Origin: Collinsella sp.
Lineage (GTDB): Bacteria > Actinomycetota > Coriobacteriia > Coriobacteriales > Coriobacteriaceae
Direction of reading: 5' to 3'
NCBI GenBank assembly: GCA_018376905.1
Contig: JAHAAK010000001.1
Location: forward strand, 1-64,000
Length of the DNA: 64,000 bases
The first letter of the stretch is position 1. Each line of letters starts with the position of its first letter. Both the position numbers and the translations under genes were made by a program. Shown here in pieces: positions 40,464-48,479 of the stretch. Below the pieces are notes generated by a model. It made no database searches. It worked only from the letters and a program-made list of their open reading frames with translations, and had not been told where the DNA came from.

Positions 40464-41750
40464 TTAGGGACGGACCTGGCCGGTGCCGCGGAGCTTGTAT
40501 TTGTAGGTGGTGAGGGCCTCGGCGGCAAAGGGGCCACGGGCGTGGAGTTTTTGGGTCGAGATGCCGATCTCGGCGCCCAGGCCAAACTCGCCGCCGTCGG
40601 TAAAGCGCGTGCTGGCGTTGGCGTACACGGCCGAGGCATCGACCGCATCCAGGAAGCGCTCGCAAGCATCCGTGTCCTCTGCAACGATGGCCTCGGAGTG
40701 CATCGTGCCGTAGCGGTTGATGTGCGCGATGGCCTCGTCCTCGTTCGCCACGACCTTCACGCTCATCTCGAGCGCCAGATACTCGCGACCCCAGTCCTCC
40801 TCAGTCGCGGCAACGTAGTCATCGCCCTCGGCAAGCCCGGCGTCGGCGCATGCGGCGCACGTGGCCTCGTCGCCGTGAATGAGCACGCCGTGGTCATGCA
40901 GCACGGCCACGACCGCGGGCAAAAACGCATCGGCCACGGCACGGTCGACCAGCAGCGACTCGGCGGCATTGCACACGCCCACGCGCTGCGTCTTAGCGTT
41001 GACGATAATATTGAGCGCTTTATCGAAGTCGGCGGATTCATGCACGTAGATGTGGCAGTTACCCGTGCCCGTCTCGATCACCGGAACGAGCGACTCGCGC
41101 ACGCAGCGCTGGATCAGGCCCGCACCGCCACGCGGAATGAGCACATCGACGACGCCGCGGAGCTTCATGAGCTCGCCGGTGGCCTCGCGGTCGGTAGACT
41201 CGATCATCGACACGGCCTCGCGCGGGAAGCCCTTGGCCTCGAGCGCATCGGCCAGCAGCTCAGAAATCATGGCGCACGAGTGATAGGCTAGCGAACCGCC
41301 GCGCAGAATGCAGGCGTTGCCGGTGCGGATGCAGATGCCCGCGGCGTCGGCCGTCACGTTGGGGCGCGCCTCGTAGACCATGGCAACCAGGCCCAGCGGC
41401 ACACTCACGCGCGTAAGGTCCACGCCACTCGCAAGCACACGGTGATCGAGCACGCGGCCCACGGGATCGGGCAGCTCGGCGAGCTTCTCCAGGCCGGCGG
41501 CCATGCTCTCAACGCGCTCGGGCGTCAGCAGCAAGCGGTCGAGCAATCCGACCGAGGTGCCCGCATCACGCGCAGCGGACATATCGAGCTCGTTGGCGGC
41601 GACGATGGAGTCGACACCGTTGCGCAGTGCTGCGGCCATGGCGCGCACGGCCTCCTGGCGCTGCTCGTCGCTCGCCGTGGCAAGCGAGGCCGACGCTGCC
41701 TTGGCGGCAACGGCAAGATCGTGGACATACGTGGCTATATCGACCGACAT
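40464..41750 (-). CDS. proA: gamma-glutamyl phosphate reductase (proline biosynthesis)
   Basis: 428 residues. The aldehyde-dehydrogenase-type fold carries the catalytic cysteine in TQRVGVCNAAESLL and the NADP-binding stretch PLGLVAMVYEARPNVTAD. VLIPRGGAGLIQRCV and GTGNCHIYVHE are further ProA hallmarks. It reduces gamma-glutamyl phosphate to the semialdehyde, the second step of proline synthesis. proB lies 1.7 kb away on the same strand, split from proA by the opposing hydrolase gene at 41863. The start has AAAGGG about 8 bases upstream. Confidence 0.96.
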   Translation of the reverse strand: MSVDIATYVHDLAVAAKAASASLATASDEQRQEAVRAMAAALRNGVDSIVAANELDMSAARDAGTSVGLLDRLLLTPERVESMAAGLEKLAELPDPVGRVLDHRVLASGVDLTRVSVPLGLVAMVYEARPNVTADAAGICIRTGNACILRGGSLAYHSCAMISELLADALEAKGFPREAVSMIESTDREATGELMKLRGVVDVLIPRGGAGLIQRCVRESLVPVIETGTGNCHIYVHESADFDKALNIIVNAKTQRVGVCNAAESLLVDRAVADAFLPAVVAVLHDHGVLIHGDEATCAACADAGLAEGDDYVAATEEDWGREYLALEMSVKVVANEDEAIAHINRYGTMHSEAIVAEDTDACERFLDAVDASAVYANASTRFTDGGEFGLGAEIGISTQKLHARGPFAAEALTTYKYKLRGTGQVRP

Positions 41751-41862
41751 GGGCGGCCCTTTCTCCTAGAAGTTTGCAACCATGGTAGCCGATTTGCGCA
41801 TGACCTCACCTGCGGCGGTAGAATTGGTCAACCCGAAACACCGCAACGAACGGAAGCATCAC

Positions 41863-43281
41863 ATGGCGCTCATCACTTCGTACCACGTCCCCGGCCTGTA
41901 TGTCGAGGACCACAGCATCGACGTCCCCCTTGACTGGCGCGGCCTGGAGCCGATGCTCCTGGCCGTCGGCAGCACCATGCGCCGCGGCGCTATGCCGGCA
42001 CCAATCGCCGGCGCGCCCGAGAGCATCAAGCTCTTCTATCGCGTGGTTTGCGCGCCCGACCGCATCAACGACGATCTGCCGCTGCTCCTGTTTTTACAGG
42101 GCGGCCCCGGCGGCGAGAGCCCGCGTCCGTTGTCGCCCACAAGCGATGGCTGGATCGAGGAGGCCGTCAAACACTTCCGCGTGGTCCTGCCCGACCAGCG
42201 CGGCACCGGACGCAGTAGCTGCGTGGACGGACGCACGATCGCGGCCTTGGGCGAGCGCGCCGAGGCAGCCGGCGCCGATGCGGACCGCTCGCAGGCAGAC
42301 TTCCTCAAGCGTCACCTCGCCAGCTCTATCGTGCGCGATTTTGAGTACCTGCGCCTGGTGGGCTTTGGCGGCAGGCCCTGGGTCACGCTCGGGCAGAGCT
42401 ACGGCGGCTTTTTGACGCTGAGCTATCTGTCGCTCTTCCCCGAGGGCGTGGCGGCAAGCTTTACCTGTGGTGGCATTCCGCACGTGCCGGCGAGCGCCAG
42501 CGAGGTCTACGCGCACACCTTCCCGCGCATGGCCGCCAAGACGCAGCAGTATTACGACCGCTACCCCGCTGACGTCGAGCGCGTGGCAGCCCTGGCCGAT
42601 GCGCTCGAGGCTCAGAAGCCCGTGCTGCCCGACGGCTCGCCGATGACGGTTGAGCGCCTACAGCTCATGGGCAGCGACTTTGGCATGAAGCCGAGCTTTG
42701 AGCGCATGCATTGGATTATCGATCATGCTTTTGCTGACGGCGACGGCACGCTGAGCTGCGGTGCCTCAGTATCCGATAGCTTTTTGATGCGCGCCTTCGA
42801 GCGAACCAACACGCGCACGAATCCACTGTACTGGACGCTGCAGGAGTTCATCTACGCCGACGGCGACACCATGCCCATTCGCTGGGCCGCGGCAGAAGAG
42901 AAAGCTCATCGTGCCGAGTTCGACACACTCGCGCGCCCGCTCATGTTTACCGGCGAGGCCATGTTCCCGTGGATGTTTGAGCAGATGCCCGAACTTAAGC
43001 CCTTCAAGCCGGCGATGGATCTGCTGATGGAAGACACCAGCTGGGACAAGATCTACGACCCGCAGCGCCTGGCCTGCAACGAGGTGCCGCTCCAGGCCGC
43101 CGTGTATTTCGACGACATGTACGTGGATTCGGGTCTGCAGCTCAACACGCTCAGCCGCGTGGGCAACTCGCACGCCTGGGTGACCAACGAGTTCGAGCAC
43201 GACGGTCTGCACGGCAGCGTGGTGTTCAAGCACCTCTTCGACGAAGCCCTCAACCGTGGAGATCTGCGCCAAATCTTCTAG
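41863..43281 (+). CDS. alpha/beta hydrolase, prolyl-aminopeptidase-like
   Basis: 472 residues from the ATG at 41863 with CGGAAG upstream. The nucleophile elbow is GQSYGG (177-182, Ser179). LFLQGGPGGESPRPL (77-91) is the oxyanion-hole segment and VVLPDQRGTGRSSC (107-120) the next strand, all typical of the proline iminopeptidase (S33) family. The long insertion between residues 230 and 400 is the cap domain. A catalytic His is likely in HEFEHDGLHGS near the end. It would release N-terminal proline from peptides. Position between proA and proB fits a link to proline metabolism, though gene order alone is weak proof. Confidence 0.85.
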   Translation: MALITSYHVPGLYVEDHSIDVPLDWRGLEPMLLAVGSTMRRGAMPAPIAGAPESIKLFYRVVCAPDRINDDLPLLLFLQGGPGGESPRPLSPTSDGWIEEAVKHFRVVLPDQRGTGRSSCVDGRTIAALGERAEAAGADADRSQADFLKRHLASSIVRDFEYLRLVGFGGRPWVTLGQSYGGFLTLSYLSLFPEGVAASFTCGGIPHVPASASEVYAHTFPRMAAKTQQYYDRYPADVERVAALADALEAQKPVLPDGSPMTVERLQLMGSDFGMKPSFERMHWIIDHAFADGDGTLSCGASVSDSFLMRAFERTNTRTNPLYWTLQEFIYADGDTMPIRWAAAEEKAHRAEFDTLARPLMFTGEAMFPWMFEQMPELKPFKPAMDLLMEDTSWDKIYDPQRLACNEVPLQAAVYFDDMYVDSGLQLNTLSRVGNSHAWVTNEFEHDGLHGSVVFKHLFDEALNRGDLRQIF

Positions 43282-43350
43282 CAAAGGAGTGTCCCCAACT
43301 GCCGGCACCAAAGGAACGTCCCCAAGTGCCACCCAAGTGCCGGTAACAGC
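43282..43350. repeat. family-2 repeat fragments after the peptidase gene
   Basis: Contains AAGGAGTGTCCCC and AAGGAACGTCCCC, each followed by CTGCCGGCA- or GTGCC-type words. The same words form perfect hairpins at 56065-56166. Confidence 0.6.
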
Positions 43351-43378
43351 AACATCGCAGGCAGAGGACGGAAAGCGA

Positions 43379-43476
43379 AAACGCCCCTAAGCGAGCAAGG
43401 TGACGTGAAAGAGGAGGGCATTGACCTTTTGGTCATGCCCGACGATTGAACGTCAGATTGCCGCTTAGGGGCGTTT
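43379..43476. repeat. 98-bp nested palindromic element
   Basis: Outer stem AAACGCCCCTAAGCG (43379-43393) with its exact complement (43462-43476). Inside it TGACGT pairs with ACGTCA, and GGGCAT-GACC with GGTCATGCCC. It lies between two convergent genes (peptidase and proB). Confidence 0.7.
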
Positions 43477-43490
43477 GCAGCGTCGACCCG

Positions 43491-44618
43491 TTAGGCGAAG
43501 ACGATCAGATTATCCCTGTGTATCGCGGGCTTCTCGGCCAGATCTGCCAGCAGGCGGTTGCTGGCGATTTGGTCCTGACGGCGGCCGGCAGCAAGCTCCA
43601 ACACGTCCGAATCGGCCTCGGCGATACCGCGCGCAACAACCATGCCACTCGGATCGCACACGTCAAGCACATCGCCCTCGGCAAACTCGCCATCGACCTG
43701 GCGAATGCCCACCGCGAGCAGCGATGAGCCATGGTTGACCAGCGCCTTCGCAGCACCATCGTCGACCGTCACCGAGCCATGCGCCTTGTCGCCCAGCGCG
43801 ATCCACAGCTTGCGGGGCGCAATATCCAGGCGCTCCGCCGGCGGGTCGAACAGCGTGCCCACGCTCTCGCCACGGGCCAGACGCACGAGCGCATCGGGCT
43901 CCTCGCCCGAGCAGATCACGCTCTGAATGCCGGCCGTCATCAAAATGCGGCTCGCGCGAATCTTGGTGATCATGCCGCCGGTGCCCACCGACGTCGAAGA
44001 ATCGCCCGCCGAGGCAATGATCTTGGCATCGATCTTATGCACGACCGGGACGAACTCGGCCGTGGGGTCCTCGTGCGGATTGGCGGTATAGAGGCCATCG
44101 ATGTCCGAGAGCGTCACGCACAGATCGGCAGAAACCAGGCAGCTCACAAGCGCCGCCAGCGTGTCGTTGTCGCCGAACTTGATCTCATCGACGGTAACGG
44201 TGTCGTTCTCGTTGACGACCGGCACCACGCCCAGCTCCACCAGGCGCAGCAGGGCGTCGCGCGCGTGCAGGTAGGACGTGCGGCGGGCCGTATCGTGACG
44301 CGTGAGCAGCACGAGCGAGGTGAGCAGGTCGCGCGCATGGAACTCCTCGTCGTAGGCCGACGAGATGATGCACTGACCGGCCGAGGCGCAGGCCTGCAGG
44401 CTCGGCAGGTCACCGACCGGCTTGCGGTCGAAGCCCAGCACGGGATAGCCGCAGGCAATGGCACCCGAGCTCACCACGACCAGGCGCCAGCCAAGCTCGC
44501 GCAGCGCTGCGGCCTGGTCGGCAAGCCCGCCGATAAAGGCGCGGTTGACCTTGCCGTCGGCGCCCACCACCGTGGACGAACCGATCTTTACCACCATCGT
44601 TTTATAAGAAGTCGTCAT
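43491..44618 (-). CDS. proB: glutamate 5-kinase (proline biosynthesis)
   Basis: 375 residues. The amino-acid-kinase core starts TMVVKIGSSTVVG and includes VVVSSGAIACG, VNENDTVTVDEIKFGDNDTLAALV and VGTGGMITKIRAS. A C-terminal PUA domain occupies about residues 280-375 (GSVTVDDGAAKALVNHGSSLLAVG). It phosphorylates glutamate, the committed proline step, and is usually feedback-inhibited by proline. pncB lies 79 bases upstream on the same strand and may share the transcript. The stem at 43379-43476 follows the stop. Confidence 0.96.
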   Translation of the reverse strand: MTTSYKTMVVKIGSSTVVGADGKVNRAFIGGLADQAAALRELGWRLVVVSSGAIACGYPVLGFDRKPVGDLPSLQACASAGQCIISSAYDEEFHARDLLTSLVLLTRHDTARRTSYLHARDALLRLVELGVVPVVNENDTVTVDEIKFGDNDTLAALVSCLVSADLCVTLSDIDGLYTANPHEDPTAEFVPVVHKIDAKIIASAGDSSTSVGTGGMITKIRASRILMTAGIQSVICSGEEPDALVRLARGESVGTLFDPPAERLDIAPRKLWIALGDKAHGSVTVDDGAAKALVNHGSSLLAVGIRQVDGEFAEGDVLDVCDPSGMVVARGIAEADSDVLELAAGRRQDQIASNRLLADLAEKPAIHRDNLIVFA

Positions 44619-44697
44619 ACGTCAAACCAATCAACTGTTCAGCGAACGGCCGAGTTGGCGGCCAAGGGAGCGTGACTCGCCCCTACCGCCCAAGGAA

Positions 44698-46203
44698 TTA
44701 GTGAGACCAAGGAAAGGCAGAAGCCGCAGCCATGTTCTTGCGCACGAGCTCGTCGCGCACCTGAGCCAGGCCCTGCTCCATGCCCACCACATAGGTCTGC
44801 GGGTACAGGAAGCGCTTGAAAGCTGCGTCCAGATGATCGAACGCCCAAGCACAGCGCTCGCGCGCGTCCTGGATGCTCTCACGCGGAGCCACCGCACTGC
44901 CATCGCGCACGATCGGCACCAGCAGCTCGCGATACTCAAGTTCGGACACGTCGGTCACCAGGGCGGCATCATTCACGGCCACAAGGGTATTGCCGCGCGC
45001 GGCGCCCTCCCCCGCCAGATGGTCCTCGTCGTAGATCATGTCGCAGACCGGGCCGCCAAAGCCGTCGTAATAACGGCGCACGCGTTGCACACCCGGGATC
45101 GTGCGCTTGTAGGGCTGCTCGGAGAGCTTGACAACCGGCGTCCATGGATCTGCCTCGCTCGCACGGCGGGCGGAAAGCTTGTACACGCCGCCCAGCGCCG
45201 GCTGGTCGTAACAGGTCGCAAGCTTGGTACCCACGCCAAAGCTGTCGATGGGCGCGCCCTGGTCGAGCAGCGACTGAATCGTGTACTCATCCAGATCGTT
45301 GGAAACCGAAATCCCCACATAGGGCAGGCCCTCGGCATCAAAACGGCCGCGAACATACTTGGAGAGCTTGGCGAGGTCGCCGGAGTCGATGCGAATGGCC
45401 GACAGACGCTCGCCCACCGCCTCCATCTCCTTGGCAACCGTAATGGCATGCTCGCAGCCCTCGCGCACGTCATAGGTGTCGATAAGCAGCGTACAGTTCT
45501 TGGGACTCGACTTGGCAAAGGCGCGGAAGGCCTCGAGCTCGGAATCGAAGCTCATCACCCAGCTGTGCGCATGCGTGCCAAAGACGGGAATACCGTAGCG
45601 GCGGCCGGCGAGCACATTGGACGTAGAGGAGCAGCCGGCAACGTAGCTCGCGCGCGCAACGGCCAGGCCGCCATCGGGACCCTGGGCTCGGCGCAGGCCA
45701 AACTCCGCCACGGGGCGACCGTCGGCGGCGAGCACCACGCGCGCCGTCTTGGTGGCGACAAGCGTCTGGAACCCGACGATGTTGAGCAGCGCCGTCTCGA
45801 GCAGCTGGCATTCCAGCGCGGGACCGGTGACGCGCACCATGGGCTCGCGCGGAAAGACGAGCTCGCCCTCGGGAACGGCGTCGATGTTTACATGCGCTCG
45901 AAAATCGCGCAGGTAGTCGAGGAATGCAGGCTTGAACATCGCGCCGCCGGCCGGGGCCTGGAGTGAGGCGAGGTAGTCGATATCCTCGGGTGTAAAGCGC
46001 AGATTCTCGACCAGCTCGGGCAGCTCGGCGGTGCCGCACATGACGGCATACGCGCTGCCAAAGGGATGGTCGCGGTAAAACGCGGTAAAACAACCCTGCT
46101 CATTGGCCTTGCCGTTCTCCCACAGGCCCTGGGCCATAGTGAGCTCGTACAGATCAGTGAGCATTGCAATGTCGGTGGGATGAGAGATGTCGGTCAAAGC
46201 CAT
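44698..46203 (-). CDS. pncB: nicotinate phosphoribosyltransferase
   Basis: 501 residues. MLTDLYELTMAQGLWENG at the start, GTHAHSWVMSFDSELEAFRAFA in the middle and IRIDSGDLAKLSKYVR are hallmarks of the type 2 enzyme used by Gram-positive bacteria. It makes nicotinate mononucleotide from nicotinate and PRPP with ATP, salvaging niacin for NAD. The conserved His in the GTHAHSW segment is part of the family signature. The enzyme is cytoplasmic. The start has AAAGG about 6 bases upstream. Confidence 0.95.
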   Translation of the reverse strand: MALTDISHPTDIAMLTDLYELTMAQGLWENGKANEQGCFTAFYRDHPFGSAYAVMCGTAELPELVENLRFTPEDIDYLASLQAPAGGAMFKPAFLDYLRDFRAHVNIDAVPEGELVFPREPMVRVTGPALECQLLETALLNIVGFQTLVATKTARVVLAADGRPVAEFGLRRAQGPDGGLAVARASYVAGCSSTSNVLAGRRYGIPVFGTHAHSWVMSFDSELEAFRAFAKSSPKNCTLLIDTYDVREGCEHAITVAKEMEAVGERLSAIRIDSGDLAKLSKYVRGRFDAEGLPYVGISVSNDLDEYTIQSLLDQGAPIDSFGVGTKLATCYDQPALGGVYKLSARRASEADPWTPVVKLSEQPYKRTIPGVQRVRRYYDGFGGPVCDMIYDEDHLAGEGAARGNTLVAVNDAALVTDVSELEYRELLVPIVRDGSAVAPRESIQDARERCAWAFDHLDAAFKRFLYPQTYVVGMEQGLAQVRDELVRKNMAAASAFPWSH

Positions 46204-46287
46204 GGGGCGACCTTTCGGATGCGTTGTGCAGAGGTTGAGGGTTGGAAAAGGGCAGAGTGTTCGGGCATGGCACCCAGCGCGAATGGG

Positions 46288-46728
46288 CTAGAGCAGGCCC
46301 ATGCTGGTCAGGATCGTGTAGCCCATAAAGATGACAAACGCGATGAGGGCAAGGACAATGATGATTTTTTGAGCCGGCGCCATGCCAGGGATCACGTTCT
46401 CGCCCGTAGGCTCCTTGGAGGTAACCATGCGCTGGGCAAAGGTCATCTCGTCACGGCTCGGCTTGGGCTCGACGGACTTGGAACGAGCGACCTTTTTAGG
46501 CTGAGGTTTAGGTGCGGTGGGCGCGGGCTTCGCGGCGGCGGGCTTGGGCGCGGGGGCGACGTTCGCGGCGGCCTCCTCGGCCTTCGCACGCTCGGCACGC
46601 AGGGCGGCCAGCTCCTCACGCTCGCGGCGTGCCTCTTCCTGGGCCTCGCGACGAGCTTTCTCGGCGCGGAGCTCTTCCAGCTCGGCGCGTTCCTCGGCAG
46701 ACAGTGGTTGGGACTCAAGCTTGGCCAT
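46288..46728 (-). CDS. tail-anchored coiled-coil membrane protein
   Basis: 146 residues from the ATG at 46728 with AAAGGG 7 bases upstream; the frame extends to 46764 without a site. Residues 8-58 are an uninterrupted charged helix (EERAELEELRAEKARREAQE), followed by an Ala/Pro/Lys linker. A single hydrophobic segment (KIIIVLALIAFVIFMGYTILTSMG, about 122-145) ends the protein. The orientation would leave the coiled coil in the cytoplasm. I do not recognise a family. It could tether a partner to the membrane. Confidence 0.7.
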   Translation of the reverse strand: MAKLESQPLSAEERAELEELRAEKARREAQEEARREREELAALRAERAKAEEAAANVAPAPKPAAAKPAPTAPKPQPKKVARSKSVEPKPSRDEMTFAQRMVTSKEPTGENVIPGMAPAQKIIIVLALIAFVIFMGYTILTSMGLL

Positions 46729-46792
46729 GGTACAGCCCTTTCTTTTAAAAAAAGCCGCCGACACAATGTCAGCGGCTTATCAAATCCAAGGG

Positions 46793-46865
46793 TGGAGACG
46801 AAGGGAGTCGAACCCTCGGCCTCTGCCATGCGACGGCAGCGCTCTCCCAACTGAGCTACGTCCCC
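46793..46865 (-). tRNA. tRNA-Ala (anticodon CGC)
   Basis: A full cloverleaf with loop GTCGCAT (anticodon CGC). Acceptor strand GGGGACG pairs with CGTCTCC, giving the G3:U70 wobble that marks alanine tRNAs. CCA is not encoded (CCC follows the discriminator). Confidence 0.93.
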
Positions 46866-46970
46866 AAGACAAGTTGATATTTTACCTACGGCTCGCCAAC
46901 TGTCAACGCCCAATACCCAGTCTTTTTGGGACGCGGCTATTTTGACAACTTTTCGAGCAGGCGATCCTCT

Positions 46971-47007
46971 CGATGATTTTTTAATCCCCGTCCCAGAAAA
47001 ATCATCG
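46971..47007 (-). terminator. hairpin after the radical SAM gene
   Basis: CGATGATTTTT and AAAAATCATCG form an 11-bp stem with a 15-base loop, 10 bases after the stop. There is no following T-run. Confidence 0.4.
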
Positions 47008-47016
47008 GCGAGCGCA

Positions 47017-47955
47017 CTACTTTGCGCTGGTGAGGACGCCGGTGGTGTCGAACGCCGGGGTGAAGCTCTCGTCTACCGCTCCGCCTTCTTGCCAAAACAT
47101 CGTCGTAAAGCCCAGGTCGTCGGCATGGTCGAGCACCTGCTCGTACTCCTCGCGCGTCACGGCGCGCGCCAGGTCGCCGCCTTGTTCGCGCATGAGGGCA
47201 TTGGGCGTGTACTGGTTCATGACCGAGATCGGCACGTCGCCCACCGTCTGCCACACCAGGTCCAACACGCGGCACGAATCGTCCGCATGCCCCGGCAGCA
47301 CCAGATGACGCACGATTATGCCGCGCTTCATGAGCCCGTCCCCGTCTACCAGCTCTCCCCCGCGGCGCTCAATTTCGCGCGCCATCTGGGCCAGACCCGA
47401 CACAGCCACGCGCGGGTAGTCCTTAATATGAGAGAGTGACTGCGCAAGCGCCGCATTGGCATACTTAAAGTCGGTAAGCCACACGTCGACCAGGTCGCCC
47501 AGCGCCGCCACGGCACCCGCACGCTCATAACCGCTCGTGTTGTAGACGATTGGAATGACCAGTCCGCGCTCCCGAGCTGCGGCAATCGCGGCCGGCAGCA
47601 GGTGAGCATAATGCGTCGCCGTCACCAGATTGATGTTATTGGCACCTTGGTCCTGCAGCTCCAGCATAATCTCGACCAGGCGCTCGGGCGAAATCTCAAG
47701 CCCAAAATTGCCCGTCGAGATCTCGTGGTTCTGGCAATAGATACATTTGAGCGAGCAGCCGCTAAAGAAGATCGTGCCCGAACCGGCCTCGCCCGAGATA
47801 GGCGGCTCCTCCCACATATGAAGCGCCGCGCGGGCCACCTTGAGCGTGTCATCGGCACCGCATACGCCGTGCGCACCCTCGTCGCGCACCGCACCGCAAC
47901 GGCGCGGACACAAATGGCAGGCGGGCGAAAAAAGTTCGGTCAACGGCGTCGGCAT
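47017..47955 (-). CDS. PflA-like radical SAM protein
   Basis: 312 residues from the ATG at 47955, with GGAG 9 bases upstream; a TTG at 47970 is in frame but has no site of its own. The [4Fe-4S] motif CSLKCIYCQN binds SAM. A preceding Cys-rich stretch (CHLCPRRCGAVRDEGAHGVCG) could hold another cluster or zinc. This layout matches the PflA-like radical SAM group of unknown specificity (COG1313 type) rather than the true pyruvate formate-lyase activase. NTSGYERAG and DVWLTDFKYAN are family motifs. No glycyl-radical enzyme or clear partner is adjacent, so the target is unknown. Confidence 0.85.
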   Translation of the reverse strand: MPTPLTELFSPACHLCPRRCGAVRDEGAHGVCGADDTLKVARAALHMWEEPPISGEAGSGTIFFSGCSLKCIYCQNHEISTGNFGLEISPERLVEIMLELQDQGANNINLVTATHYAHLLPAAIAAARERGLVIPIVYNTSGYERAGAVAALGDLVDVWLTDFKYANAALAQSLSHIKDYPRVAVSGLAQMAREIERRGGELVDGDGLMKRGIIVRHLVLPGHADDSCRVLDLVWQTVGDVPISVMNQYTPNALMREQGGDLARAVTREEYEQVLDHADDLGFTTMFWQEGGAVDESFTPAFDTTGVLTSAK

Positions 47956-48102
47956 AAAAACATGCTCCAAAACAACGATTCAGCAGCTCAAACGTAAAGG
48001 GACCAACCGCACAGACGGCTCGAGCCCAAGGCGCCGTAATCGTCCGACACGATTTTTGTAATGTCAAGACTGGAATCGATAAAGTGCCGCTTTATGATGT
48101 AG

Positions 48103-48250
48103 GTATTCCGCCCCCCGCGGAGCAACTGGGTGAACCGTCGCGTTTATTTAGGGAGCCCACACAGTCGTACCTAGTACAGGTATCCTTCGTTGTTAAGGAC
48201 GCTGGAACAGTCGATGAGGGCACCCACCTGTTTTAGGTGGGTTCATTTTC
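48103..48250 (+). ncRNA. candidate structured RNA, possibly 6S-like
   Basis: A TATGAT box at 48093 precedes a stretch that can fold into several hairpins: TCCGC/GCGGA, CTGGG/CCC-CAG, TACCT/AGGTA, TCCTT/AAGGA. It ends with CCCACCT/AGGTGGG and TTCATTTT, an intrinsic terminator at 48223-48250. No ORF fits. The ending resembles what I recall of Gram-positive 6S RNA genes but that is a loose match, so the class is uncertain. Confidence 0.4.
48223..48250 (+). terminator. intrinsic terminator of the candidate RNA
   Basis: CCCACCT and AGGTGGG with a 5-base loop, followed by TTCATTTTC. Confidence 0.7.
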
Positions 48251-48261
48251 GTAACGTGGGG

Positions 48262-48289
48262 GGTGGTTTTTATTTGCCGAAAACCACCA
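48262..48289. repeat. REP-like hairpin related to family 1
   Basis: GGTGGTTTT and AAAACCACC around TATTTGCCG. It shares the outer stem of family 1 but lacks the inner CAAAGG part. Confidence 0.6.
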
Positions 48290-48479
48290 TTACAGCCCAT
48301 ATGGATTCCCGCCGGTATCCCGACAATCCATCGACAACATCCCAATATCTGGTAAGCGCGTGATTATCGCTGCGTGCAATTCCATGCACCCCCCTTGGTC
48401 GAGTATCATGGTTCGGCTATGCCCTTTGCGCTTAGCAACCTTTGACCTTTTCCTTCGACGCTTGGCGGTTTTTAGATTC

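Larger units (their letters stand above)
47956..48479. other. gene-free stretch between radical SAM and WecA-like genes
   Basis: 524 bases that contain a candidate structured RNA with terminator (48103-48250) and a REP-like hairpin (48262-48289). The remaining 190 bases before the WecA-like start hold its 5' region. Confidence 0.6.

Noticed and set aside
48103..48250. Signal recognition particle RNA or tmRNA
   Set aside because: The conserved SRP tetraloop region and the tmRNA tag frame with tRNA-like ends are both absent.
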